Assembly (NCBI RefSeq): GCF_004022485.1
Contig: NZ_CP034951.1
Location: 1,302,001-1,366,000 of the forward strand
DNA length: 64,000 bases
Direction: 5' to 3'
Origin: Aequorivita sp. H23M31
GTDB taxonomy: Bacteria; Bacteroidota; Bacteroidia; Flavobacteriales; Flavobacteriaceae
Shown here: one piece after another, positions 20,225-29,387 of the stretch
How the letters are laid out: every line of letters starts with the position of its first letter
Position numbering within the stretch: the first letter of the stretch is position 1
Program-made: the position numbers and the translations under genes
Notes under the pieces: generated by a model
What the model saw: only the letters and a program-made list of their open reading frames with translations
Told to the model about the DNA's origin: nothing
The model's database searches: none

Positions 20225-23200
20225 TCACATGGAGACTTTCAATCCCAGTGTAAATCTTATCCCTTCCTCCCCAGCAAAAAGATTTAAGGTAGCACTTAAA
20301 AGGTCGGCAGTGTTTATCCACAAGCCACCGCCATAGGAACTGTGCCAAACATTGGAAGTATCGTTTGGAACCCATACCCTTCCTATGTCATATCCTCCAA
20401 AAACTCCAATTTGTATTGGGGTCAGCGCTGTGCGGAATTGATTAAAGCTATACCGAATATCGGCACTTCCCACCGCTGCTGTTTGTCCACTAAATCGTTC
20501 CTTTCTATAGGCGCGCAAACCGCTGTCGCTACCCAGTTTGGCAGCTTGGAAAAACTCATAATTATCCCCAATATTAAACTGCGCACGCATATCTGTTTTT
20601 AAGACAACTTTTCTATCCCTTGTAATTGCCCCATAAAAGACCAACTGCGGGTTTACATATCCGTACACTCGATCACTATCCTGAATGTTTTGGGTACCAC
20701 CCACTTCCAAGTTGAAATTCATCCCACGCGTAGGGTTCACTTTGTTATCATAGCTTTCATATTGATAACTCCCTTCTACAGTACCATAATAATGGGTTTT
20801 GTCCAGTTCAATGGGCGAGGGCGAATAATCTGTAATAAATCTGTCCGGTGTACTTTCTATTTTAACTCCATAGAATTTTGTTCTGAATTGAAAAATACTT
20901 CCATAAGGCGAATCTTTTTTAATTCCCACGGAAACTCCATAACCGCCAATACGGACGCGGTTATAATCCTTACCGGCATCAAATTCATAATCTGGATTAA
21001 TCGTCTCATTGCCAAAACCAAAGAAGTTTTCCGAGAAGTTGGGATTTTGGAAATAACCGCCGGCAAGAAAATTCCATTTGCCAAAAACATTGGCGAATTC
21101 ACCTTCGTAATTAATATCAAAACTTTCGGTTCCAAAATAATAGCCGGCTGCAAACCTGTGTTGTTGTGAAAAGGGATTCCGTTGAAAACCATGCACAGTA
21201 AATACATCTGTAAGACCTATCTTAACACCATCGTCGGGATTATAGCCAGCCGCAGGAAGCAACAAATTCACGGTCTGTATTTGCTTTTTATAATCGTAAG
21301 TGTTAAAATCGTAATTATCAGTTAGCCGAAAAGCAGCCCCTCCTCGATTTTCGATTGTGTTTTTTCTGCTTTTTTGATCATATACTTTAATCTTTCTGCC
21401 GTTGGCAATTTTGTAAACATCGTTATTCTGACCGCCAATAATTTTTATGGATATTGGATTGCTCCCGTTTCCCTTCACTTCAAAAACGTCGTCATCATCT
21501 AACCCATAGATCCAAATTTCGTTAGTTTCATCCGCACTATATGTTCTATCCAGCATCAAATCTGCTTTTGCTCCTTTCTTAATTCGGTAAGTCTTAATAT
21601 TTGTTTTTCCATCGGGGAGACGGGTAATCTCAAAATAATCGTCCTTATTGGTACCGACAACCGTTTGTAGCTTCGCTAGATAATCATAATATTCCTGGGC
21701 GATTCTTACAATATTATCCCTTCGTCCTTTCAGTTTCTCCTTAATTTCGGAAGCTGTTTCGTCCTGAACCTCTTTGGGAAGATCTTCGAAGGCTTTATCT
21801 ATAACTTGATCTGTAACATTATTATTAAGAAATTCCGCTTGCGCCAGCCATTCATCTTTACCATAACTTTGGATTAAGGCACGATCCAGTTTTATACCAG
21901 CCGCGTTAAACCATTTGGTATGCTTTAGTTCTGCACCATATACCTGAAACTGTCTAGAGGTATTGAAAAGTGTTCGGACTACATCTAGCAAACCTCCATC
22001 AAAATTGGAATATACTTGGTCGCGGTCGCGAGGTATGGGCTCAAAAGTAACGGAGCCGTCTTTGTTGTCGTGTTGAGTAAACCGCCATTGGTCGTTATGC
22101 CTATCCCAATCCCCAATCAACATATCAAAAATCCTAGCTCGGATATAAGCTTTTTCATTTAATGCATATTTCTCATCCCTTTGCAATTTTTCCAGCAGAT
22201 CATCGGTGCTCTCAACATTATCAGGATAATCGAATAGGGGGCCGTCAAATTTTTTGTCAGGCCGTTCTACAATCATATAAAGTTCGTCGCCATAACTTTT
22301 ATTGAATTTACCCAATGCCTTTTGCTTGGGCACATAGAAAAGTTTAGGATTAGTGTGCAAAACCTCAGCAGCATCGGAAAGTTTAGGAATAGTAAATGCC
22401 CCATAAGGATGCGCCGCTGTATAGAAATCTAGGATCAGATCTTCCGGAATGGTATTTTTAAATTCATTTTCAACAATTTTATCCTTGATTATCACATTTT
22501 GAAGAAACTGAACTGCACTTTTTTTCATTCCCCGCATATTGTAGGTCCTTCCATCCTTATCCTCGAGTCGCAATGAACGCGTTTGATGGCCTCCTCCCGC
22601 TCTTACAACTTTTAAACCACCATATAACGTATCCAAAAGGACTGTTTTAGCGGTTACCTCTGTTCCATAAACATTTCGGTAGTGCTCTCCCCAAATAGTC
22701 TTGTAAAATCCAGTTTTTTCAACTAAACTATCTTCATAGATCTTCGCTTTTACGGTTTTCGGAAAATTATTGTGAAGCGTATTAAAGTCATAATCCTTAC
22801 TCGGCGAAAAAATTTCGTGCTGATACAGTAATTGGGAATTGCCATCTTTTTCTGACTTAAAAAATCGAACTTCGGTAGCACTATTTTTATCGATATCCAA
22901 TCTGGCAAATCCTTCCCCACCATAGGAAAACTTTCCATATTGCCCTAGAGTGGCAGCAGTTGAACCAGAGCCCGATCCCGAAACAATCTGTTTTACATTT
23001 CCATTCTCTATATATTGAAGAGATTGATCCAGACCTGAAACAAAAACCAATCGCTCCAAGTCTTTGGTCAATACCCGAACTCTATCTATCAATTCGTTAT
23101 AGCGCTCGTTATAACGGTCCTGTTTGGAAATGGCACCCAGACTCTTAATTGGTTTAATAAGCGTACTAAAAACATCCTTATGGATTAAGGGATATTTCCC

Positions 23201-23902
23201 ACCGTGTTGCCCATAAGTGAGCAATGGATGGTACATTGTAAATATGATGGTTTTGTTGGCGTTCTTTTTTAATTCACTTTCAATTTCGGTGAAAAATTTA
23301 TCCCGGGTTTTAATCTCGCATTTTCTATTCATTTCAGGATAATTATCCCAATCTTCCAAAAACCATTGGGTATCCACTAAAAGTAAATAGATATCTTCTG
23401 AAACATCAATTCCTTCCAACGGACAACCATTGTTTGGTTGAAGAACTCCTTCGCCATCAAATTTATCTTTTAAAAAATCCTCTTCCAATTCCAAACCATC
23501 TACCCCGCCCTGCCATTCCATATTTCCTGGAACAACTAAGATCTTTCCTTTAAAATCCTTTAATGCAGAAAGCTGGGATTGCATAGAGTTAGTGGCCTTT
23601 TTAGTAAGCTCATCCTTTTTAGGCTGCATTCCTTTTGGATAAAAACTATTACCTAGAAAAACCACATAACTATCTTCGGAATTGTTCTCTGCCAAATAAT
23701 TGCTCAGAGATTGCATAGAATTAGAAGCCTTATCAGAACCGTTTCCAGCATTTCCAATGAAGTAGAAGGTTTTAGCAATATCCTTAGAAATCGATTTACC
23801 CTCTGTTTGGCTTGGAGAATTTTTGTATTTCGGATTATAGGATGCGCAGGCTAAAAGTGACACCGAGGCCACAAAAGTTATAAAGATGTTAATTCTATTC
23901 AT
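20225..23902 (-). CDS. lipoprotein: pseudo-metallophosphoesterase fused to Omp85-like barrel
   Basis: 1225 residues, same layout as the downstream paralogue: lipobox LLAC19, phosphoesterase-like domain (45-310), middle domain (about 400-900), Omp85-like barrel with GLRAYRKERF. The ligand motifs have decayed: GNAG (N51 in place of Asp), GNS 84-86 (Asp to Asn), GNME 126-129 (His to Met), YH 224-225 (first His lost) and GLDQ 290-293 (both His lost). The fold should persist but hydrolysis is very unlikely. In contrast, its middle domain has IGDWDRHNDQW (597-606) and PIPRDRD (622-628), a fuller version of motifs degraded in the partner. First gene of the tandem pair; its start is 53 bp from a divergent HD-domain gene. 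Expression as an operon with the partner is likely. Confidence 0.85.
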   Translation of the reverse strand: MNRINIFITFVASVSLLACASYNPKYKNSPSQTEGKSISKDIAKTFYFIGNAGNGSDKASNSMQSLSNYLAENNSEDSYVVFLGNSFYPKGMQPKKDELTKKATNSMQSQLSALKDFKGKILVVPGNMEWQGGVDGLELEEDFLKDKFDGEGVLQPNNGCPLEGIDVSEDIYLLLVDTQWFLEDWDNYPEMNRKCEIKTRDKFFTEIESELKKNANKTIIFTMYHPLLTYGQHGGKYPLIHKDVFSTLIKPIKSLGAISKQDRYNERYNELIDRVRVLTKDLERLVFVSGLDQSLQYIENGNVKQIVSGSGSGSTAATLGQYGKFSYGGEGFARLDIDKNSATEVRFFKSEKDGNSQLLYQHEIFSPSKDYDFNTLHNNFPKTVKAKIYEDSLVEKTGFYKTIWGEHYRNVYGTEVTAKTVLLDTLYGGLKVVRAGGGHQTRSLRLEDKDGRTYNMRGMKKSAVQFLQNVIIKDKIVENEFKNTIPEDLILDFYTAAHPYGAFTIPKLSDAAEVLHTNPKLFYVPKQKALGKFNKSYGDELYMIVERPDKKFDGPLFDYPDNVESTDDLLEKLQRDEKYALNEKAYIRARIFDMLIGDWDRHNDQWRFTQHDNKDGSVTFEPIPRDRDQVYSNFDGGLLDVVRTLFNTSRQFQVYGAELKHTKWFNAAGIKLDRALIQSYGKDEWLAQAEFLNNNVTDQVIDKAFEDLPKEVQDETASEIKEKLKGRRDNIVRIAQEYYDYLAKLQTVVGTNKDDYFEITRLPDGKTNIKTYRIKKGAKADLMLDRTYSADETNEIWIYGLDDDDVFEVKGNGSNPISIKIIGGQNNDVYKIANGRKIKVYDQKSRKNTIENRGGAAFRLTDNYDFNTYDYKKQIQTVNLLLPAAGYNPDDGVKIGLTDVFTVHGFQRNPFSQQHRFAAGYYFGTESFDINYEGEFANVFGKWNFLAGGYFQNPNFSENFFGFGNETINPDYEFDAGKDYNRVRIGGYGVSVGIKKDSPYGSIFQFRTKFYGVKIESTPDRFITDYSPSPIELDKTHYYGTVEGSYQYESYDNKVNPTRGMNFNLEVGGTQNIQDSDRVYGYVNPQLVFYGAITRDRKVVLKTDMRAQFNIGDNYEFFQAAKLGSDSGLRAYRKERFSGQTAAVGSADIRYSFNQFRTALTPIQIGVFGGYDIGRVWVPNDTSNVWHSSYGGGLWINTADLLSATLNLFAGEEGIRFTLGLKVSM

Positions 23903-23955
23903 ATAGAGTACCTCGGTTTTATTTTTTATTACTTTGGAGTATAAATTTATCGTGC

Positions 23956-25140
23956 ATGGAAAACCTAGTTCAAGAAACTGATGATTACATCTTAAAACTC
24001 TTTTCAGAAAAGCTTCCGGGCAATTTTGTTTACCACAATTATACCCACTCCAAGCGTGTTTATAAAAGTATAAATGAAATCATTGAACATTCACAAATTG
24101 GTGTTAAAGATGCACTTATCCTACGTTTAGCAGCTTTGTTGCACGACACGGGATACATAGTTTCCTGCGAAAACCATGAAGCTGAGAGCGCGAAAATAGC
24201 ACGCGAATTTTTGGAATCCAAGAACGTAGAAAAAGATGTTATCGAGGGTGTAGAAAAATGTATTCTAGCCACGGAATTTAAACACACTGATCCTGAAAAC
24301 GAGCTTGAGAAGATAATACGCGATGCAGATTCGTCACATTTTGGAAAAGATTATTTTGAAGAAGCCAGCGAATTTTTGAGATTGGAATTAACATTACAAG
24401 ATCGTCATAAATATACTGCTGAAGAATGGCGAGAAGAAAACATTAAAATGTTAACGGAGAAGCACCAGTATTATACCGCTTACGCCCTTAAGAACTGGCA
24501 GCCCGTGAAGGAGGAAAACTTGGCCGAATTGTTATCCAAACGTAAAAAAACAAAAGAAAAACATCACCGCGATGATGAAAAAGCACGGTTAAAGGCCAAA
24601 TATAAAAACGATAGTCCCGAACGGGGAATCCAGACTTTTTATCGGGTGGCTCTTAGAAACCACATTAAACTTAGCGATATAGCCGATACAAAAGCAAACA
24701 TCATGCTTTCTGTAAATGCCATAATAATTTCTTTGGTACTATCTAATCTTATATCCAAACTAGATAATAACAACTATTTGATTATTCCAACCGCTATTTT
24801 TATTTTGTTCAGCGCAACTACTATGATATTGGCAGTAATCGCGACACGTCCCAACATTACCCGGGGAGAGTTCACTAAAGAAGACGTTGCCAATAAAGCT
24901 GTAAACCTTACGTTCTTCGGAAACTTTCATAAAATGGAATTGTCAGAGTTTGAATGGGCCGTGGAGGAATTATTAAAAGATAGAGGTTATGTATATAAAT
25001 CGTTGACAAAAGATTTATATTTCCTGGGTCAAGTATTGGATAGAAAGTACCGAATTTTACGTATTACCTACACGATTTTTGTGGCAGGAACGATTATTTC
25101 GCTTATTGCATTTGCTGCATTCTTCTATATGGAAATGTAA
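23956..25140 (+). CDS. HD-domain phosphohydrolase fused to Pycsar-effector-like (PycTM/DUF5706) membrane domain
   Basis: 394 residues. The N-terminal HD domain (about 10-200) shows YHNYTH (H31), LLHDTG (H63-D64), H74 and RDAD (D123/D125), the metal-binding set of HD phosphohydrolases. A basic, charged linker (about 185-215, rich in K/R/E) follows. Residues about 225-394 match the PycTM/DUF5706 family: 'LSDIADTKANIMLSVNAIIISL' region, two adjacent membrane helices (about 245-263 and 271-293), a conserved cytosolic stretch, and a final helix (about 373-392). PycTM domains are membrane effectors of the pyrimidine cyclase (Pycsar) anti-phage system, but no cyclase is next to this gene. An HD-PycTM fusion could hydrolyse a cyclic nucleotide or other nucleotide. 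Housekeeping signalling is an equally open possibility. Confidence 0.8.
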   Translation: MENLVQETDDYILKLFSEKLPGNFVYHNYTHSKRVYKSINEIIEHSQIGVKDALILRLAALLHDTGYIVSCENHEAESAKIAREFLESKNVEKDVIEGVEKCILATEFKHTDPENELEKIIRDADSSHFGKDYFEEASEFLRLELTLQDRHKYTAEEWREENIKMLTEKHQYYTAYALKNWQPVKEENLAELLSKRKKTKEKHHRDDEKARLKAKYKNDSPERGIQTFYRVALRNHIKLSDIADTKANIMLSVNAIIISLVLSNLISKLDNNNYLIIPTAIFILFSATTMILAVIATRPNITRGEFTKEDVANKAVNLTFFGNFHKMELSEFEWAVEELLKDRGYVYKSLTKDLYFLGQVLDRKYRILRITYTIFVAGTIISLIAFAAFFYMEM

Positions 25141-25398
25141 GCAGTCAGCCCATTCCGCTCGATCGGTAACTATATTTTTTTAATTCCTCTAAAGAGGTTG
25201 TATTTCTCCGCTTTAAGGGATGGGGACCAAAAACAAAACACCTCCCGCCCGAAACTGATCTGGTTTGGCTTAATTCAATTTAAAACACTTGATCAAAATT
25301 CTTCCCTTTTAGGGGCCGGGGGAAAAACAGAATCCACCTCACCCCAAAGGCCGGAAGTCAAAAAAATAAAATAAAGCCATTGGCATTATAGAATTCTT

Positions 25399-27768
25399 CT
25401 AATCGTGAATTTCCGAAATTAAATCTTCATAGGTATAATATTCCTTTTTCTGCTTATTGTTCTTGGAATATAGAAAACTAACCCTAATAGCTTTCAATCC
25501 GGTAACACCCTGCAAATCTTCCAGTTCTACTGTTTCCACATCATCATCCAATAATTGTTGTGCTTGTAGAAAGCGAATATAGGTCTTGTATTCTTCCTCA
25601 TCTTCAGCTTGTGAATATACAATTGCTAATTTTCCAGGTTTTGTAATGCGCTCATCGGTGTTTTTTATGTGGGCTTTATCCACACGTTTTTTCACAACTT
25701 CGTATCTGGCATTATAGGTACCATCTACGTCAAAGCGTTTTTCGTCCATTCTAAAGCGCAAGGATAACGAGCCATTAAAAGCCAGGATCATGGAAGCCAC
25801 TTCAAGAGGAACGGGCAGTTGGTCTTTAAAACGGGAATAGGTATTTTCCATTTCACAGATTACCTGCAGCTGCCACAACTTTAAATTTTTCAGATAGATA
25901 GTATCAAATACTTTTTCTTTAGTGATAGAGGCGCCAATATAGAGGTTGTGCTCCACGCCATCGGTTTTGAATCTTTCAAAGTAATGCGGAAACATCATTT
26001 GGGCGTGTTGTTGTTTTTTATCCAAAACACCCGCAAGCACCTTGTTAACCTGCATTACAGATTCGTCATAATCCTTTCGGTGTTTATAGACCAGACCCGT
26101 ATTTGGATCAATAAGTCCGTTGTATTCTTCAACAAGTTTTTTGTATTCCTCATTGGTACGGCTAAGGTGATTAAAAAACGGAATTATTTCAGAATTAAGA
26201 AAATTTATTATTCTTCGTTCCGTATCAACTTGGAGGTTCTCAACAATTTCCTCCATAAAACCCGAGATCATAAAATTCATCTGTTCAAAAATAGGCAGCG
26301 CCTCAGAATTGTTCAATTTCTGGATTACGTTGGCCGCATATTTCAATTGTTCAATCAAATCTTGTTTAGTTGCCTCATTTCGTGCCTCAGAAGATCCTTT
26401 AATATCAACCTGTCCATAAAGGGGATGCACATCCTGAAACACGATTTCCCTAAAAATGGCAGGATTGCCTTCTGATATAGATTCTAAATATCTACGCGCC
26501 TCCTTTCTAAACTTCCAATGAACGCTATTATGAATAGAGGTACATTCTTCTTGAACAATAAGTTCCAGTTCATTCTCTAAGTTGGTCTTCGCACTTACTA
26601 CAGATCCCACCAAAAACGGCATAATATCCAGAAGTCTGTTTGCATTTATTGTATTAAGTTCATTTTTCTTCGACGAAACAAGTTCCAAAACTCCAAGGAT
26701 TCTATCATCCGAAACAATGGCAGCAAAAACGGCACTTTTTTTACCTTGATCCAGAAGCTTTTTATAGAGAATATTATTCGGATACAGCTTATGGTAACGT
26801 TCGGCATCAGTAACAACGTAGAACTCCCTTTGTTTAAAAAGAGTGTAATACGAAGAATTGCACAAAGCCTCTTTACTGATAACAGATTTATTACCTCCTA
26901 AAAGAAAACTATTGATTTCACTGAACAAAACCCGTTCAAAAGATTCCGTTTCCTCATTGTAATCCGCAAATCCAATCTGAAGATCGGGCAGATTGAAAAT
27001 AGATCTAAAAATTCTCGTGAAGTCGGTATTTTTAAAATCCTTATTGATCTCCAGATTCAATAAATCGGTTTTAAAATCTGAAATAGAGGTATCCACGGTA
27101 ATATCGATAAGTGTAGCAACTAAGAAACCGTTAAATGTATAGCCTTGGGGAGGAAATTTTTCCTTCCAAACCGCGATTTCGTCAAAACTTTCTAGAAGCT
27201 CGTTGAAATCCTCTTCTTTGAGCTCGGGAGCATCAGGACTCTTTTCTACTTCTACAAATTGGGTGTTATAAAGCACCCTAAAATTGCGCACCAGATCATT
27301 GTTCATCGGAATATTGCAGTGAAAGTCCCGTTGAAAGCCTAAATCCTTTCCATAGTAATGTGAGGCAATGAGACTACAACCCAAGATGTAATATAGATCG
27401 TGGTCCAAATTGATAAGATCTGGATAGAAATTTTTTCCGGCATTTTGGGCAAGTTCCTTATAACCTGCCGAGCTCTTAATAATTATATCCCGAAAGGGAA
27501 CAGTAGCGAACTTAATTTCATTGTCGTCAAAAACGGTAGGAAATAAAGGTTGCATCAGGGCATCAACCTGGTCTGAATATTCGTGTAGCTTTTCAGCATT
27601 GGATACCCCTTTGGAAAGCGCTGGATATTTGTCCGAAAGGGAAAGCATATCCTTTGTCCACTTATTGGAAGGATCCAAATTAAGTTGCTTGCGATAAGCC
27701 TCGAAAACTTTTCCAAAGCCTATTTTTATTTTCATCGGGAAATCCCGTGTGTCCAATTTTTTATCCAT
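25399..27768 (-). CDS. GAF-domain protein of unknown function
   Basis: 789 residues, no signal peptide. An alternative start is M12 (MKIKIGFGKV). A GAF-like region lies around residues 290-400: '..REFYVVTDAERY..', '..SAVFAAIVSDDRILGVLELVSSKK', followed by a long helical segment '..NRLLDIMPFLVGSVVSAKTNLENELELIVQEECTSIH..'. Another conserved-looking block is VHPLYGQVDIKGSSEARN (about 450-470). I recognise this as a conserved cytosolic protein type in Flavobacteriaceae, but its role is not known. It stands alone, convergent with the HD-PycTM gene (258 bp between the stops) and divergent from the TlpA-like gene. Confidence 0.7.
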   Translation of the reverse strand: MDKKLDTRDFPMKIKIGFGKVFEAYRKQLNLDPSNKWTKDMLSLSDKYPALSKGVSNAEKLHEYSDQVDALMQPLFPTVFDDNEIKFATVPFRDIIIKSSAGYKELAQNAGKNFYPDLINLDHDLYYILGCSLIASHYYGKDLGFQRDFHCNIPMNNDLVRNFRVLYNTQFVEVEKSPDAPELKEEDFNELLESFDEIAVWKEKFPPQGYTFNGFLVATLIDITVDTSISDFKTDLLNLEINKDFKNTDFTRIFRSIFNLPDLQIGFADYNEETESFERVLFSEINSFLLGGNKSVISKEALCNSSYYTLFKQREFYVVTDAERYHKLYPNNILYKKLLDQGKKSAVFAAIVSDDRILGVLELVSSKKNELNTINANRLLDIMPFLVGSVVSAKTNLENELELIVQEECTSIHNSVHWKFRKEARRYLESISEGNPAIFREIVFQDVHPLYGQVDIKGSSEARNEATKQDLIEQLKYAANVIQKLNNSEALPIFEQMNFMISGFMEEIVENLQVDTERRIINFLNSEIIPFFNHLSRTNEEYKKLVEEYNGLIDPNTGLVYKHRKDYDESVMQVNKVLAGVLDKKQQHAQMMFPHYFERFKTDGVEHNLYIGASITKEKVFDTIYLKNLKLWQLQVICEMENTYSRFKDQLPVPLEVASMILAFNGSLSLRFRMDEKRFDVDGTYNARYEVVKKRVDKAHIKNTDERITKPGKLAIVYSQAEDEEEYKTYIRFLQAQQLLDDDVETVELEDLQGVTGLKAIRVSFLYSKNNKQKKEYYTYEDLISEIHD

Positions 27769-27863
27769 AGCTTAAAACACTAAATGTACATGTTCTCACC
27801 GCAAAAAATGTTAAGAATTATCCAAATAAAAGATGTAGGGCCTATCTTCTTCGAATATTCGAG

Positions 27864-27871
27864 TATTTTTG
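27864..27871 (+). promoter_or_regulatory. candidate Bacteroidetes -7 promoter element
   Basis: TATTTTTG matches the Bacteroidetes -7 consensus TAnnTTTG and lies 23 bases before the ATG of the TlpA-like lipoprotein gene. No clear -33 TTG is visible at the usual spacing. Confidence 0.35.
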
Positions 27872-27893
27872 CCGAAATTAAATAACCTATATT

Positions 27894-29015
27894 ATGAGAC
27901 AGATTTTTGCATTGTTCCTTACATTGACCTTAACTTTAATGTCCTGTCAAAAGGATAAAAATACTTATACTTTGGAAGGGGATGCCGTCGGATTTGCAGA
28001 TGGATCCGAAATATTGGTTTATACCTTTGAGGATAGACAGGCCAAAATAATCGATACTCTAATTATAGAGAATGGTAAATTCTCAGGAACTTATCCAAAT
28101 GACAACGGCCTTTCCCTTAATTTCTTACGTTCTACAGATGTTAACGGAACGGTAATATATTTCCCTGGCAATGAGGATTTAAAAGCGGTTTTCTATAAGG
28201 ATAGCGTACAGGCATCAAGGGTCACGGGAGGTAAGCAAAACAAGGCTTACAGTGATTTCGTATCCAAAATAAACGAGTTCAACGAGAAGAAGAAGAATAA
28301 TATGGACGCCTTCCGAAAGGCTCAGGAAGAAAATGATGCTGCTGCGATTGCCAAAGTTCAGAGTGACAATTTGAATCTTACCGGAGAGGAGACAAAATTT
28401 AAGAAGGATTTTTTAGCAAATCACGATAAATCTCTTTTCTCCCTAATGCTAATTGCCGAAATGGTTGGCAGAGGGGAAATGACTTCAACTGAAGCGAATA
28501 CTTTTATTTCAGATTTAAGTCCTGACTTAGCTGCAACTGACATAGCTAAAGAATTGAAAATGCAGTTAGAAAAAATGGGCAAAGCCGAGGTAGGAACAAA
28601 AGCTCCCGAATTTAGCGCCCCTACTCCCGATGGAAAGGAATTGGCTCTTGCAGATGCTTTAGGAAAATATACAATCATTGACTTTTGGGCATCTTGGTGC
28701 AAACCTTGCCGTATAGAAAACCCGAATGTGGTAAAAGTGTACAACAAATATCATGACAAAGGTTTGAACATTATAAGTGTTTCCTTGGATAAAGCTGACC
28801 AAAAAGACAAATGGTTACAAGCAATTAAAGATGATAAAATGGATTGGTACCACGTTTCGAATCTTGAATTTTGGAACGACCCTATTGCCCAGCAATACAG
28901 CGTACGTTCAATTCCAGCCACTTTCCTTTTAGATGAAAATGGTGTGATAATAGACAAAAACCTTAGAGGAGATGCTCTCGAGGCCAAAATTGGCAGTTTG
29001 CTTGGAGGAGAGTAG
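27894..29015 (+). CDS. TlpA-like thiol-disulfide oxidoreductase lipoprotein
   Basis: 373 residues. A lipoprotein signal (LTLMSC, C18) is followed by a DUF4369-type beta-sandwich (about 25-130, 'YTLEGDAVGFADGSEILVYTF'), a helical segment (about 130-225) and an AhpC/TSA-redoxin thioredoxin fold (about 235-373). The active site is WCKPC (C269, C272), with the cis-proline in 'SVRSIPATFLLDENG'. This is a common Bacteroidota periplasmic reductase layout, acting on disulfides of secreted proteins or in cytochrome maturation. Monocistronic; a bidirectional terminator follows at 29187. Confidence 0.92.
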   Translation: MRQIFALFLTLTLTLMSCQKDKNTYTLEGDAVGFADGSEILVYTFEDRQAKIIDTLIIENGKFSGTYPNDNGLSLNFLRSTDVNGTVIYFPGNEDLKAVFYKDSVQASRVTGGKQNKAYSDFVSKINEFNEKKKNNMDAFRKAQEENDAAAIAKVQSDNLNLTGEETKFKKDFLANHDKSLFSLMLIAEMVGRGEMTSTEANTFISDLSPDLAATDIAKELKMQLEKMGKAEVGTKAPEFSAPTPDGKELALADALGKYTIIDFWASWCKPCRIENPNVVKVYNKYHDKGLNIISVSLDKADQKDKWLQAIKDDKMDWYHVSNLEFWNDPIAQQYSVRSIPATFLLDENGVIIDKNLRGDALEAKIGSLLGGE

Positions 29016-29387
29016 TTTAGTGATCAGTAGTCAGTAGTTGGCAGCCGTTAGAAAAGTTGCAGTTTACAGTTGCAGTAGGCACTATATTAACTCATAACTT
29101 CGAAATTAGGTAAAAGTCTATAGCTGCAATATTGCTCATTAGATATTTTTCATTATACTTTGCTCCGCAAAACGATATAACTAATAAAAAAACTGGAAGA
29201 AGAACGCTTTAGTTCATTTTCCAGTTTTTTATTATGGAATTTCTAAACGGAATCTAAGTATTACAAACACGTTTTCCGGATCAGACCTTGTTCATTAGCA
29301 AAGTATTTTTGGCTCTTGGCTCTCGGCTCTTACTAAACTCCACATTTCGAAATCTTGGCCGAAGCAAGCGGTTAAACCCTTCTTCTA
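29016..29387. other. intergenic region with short repeats, no gene seen
   Basis: Between convergent genes. It holds low-complexity direct repeats such as 'AGTAGTCAGTAGTTGGCAG' and 'GTTGCAGTTTACAGTTGCAG' (29020-29075) and 'GGCTCTTGGCTCTCGGCTCTT' (29310-29331). The terminator hairpin at 29187-29230 is annotated separately. No open frame looks real. Confidence 0.7.
29187..29230. terminator. bidirectional terminator hairpin
   Basis: AAAAAACTGGAA (29187-29198) pairs with TTCCAGTTTTTT (29219-29230) around a 20-base loop. The A/T tracts on each side give a T-run in both directions, fitting convergent genes. Confidence 0.75.
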
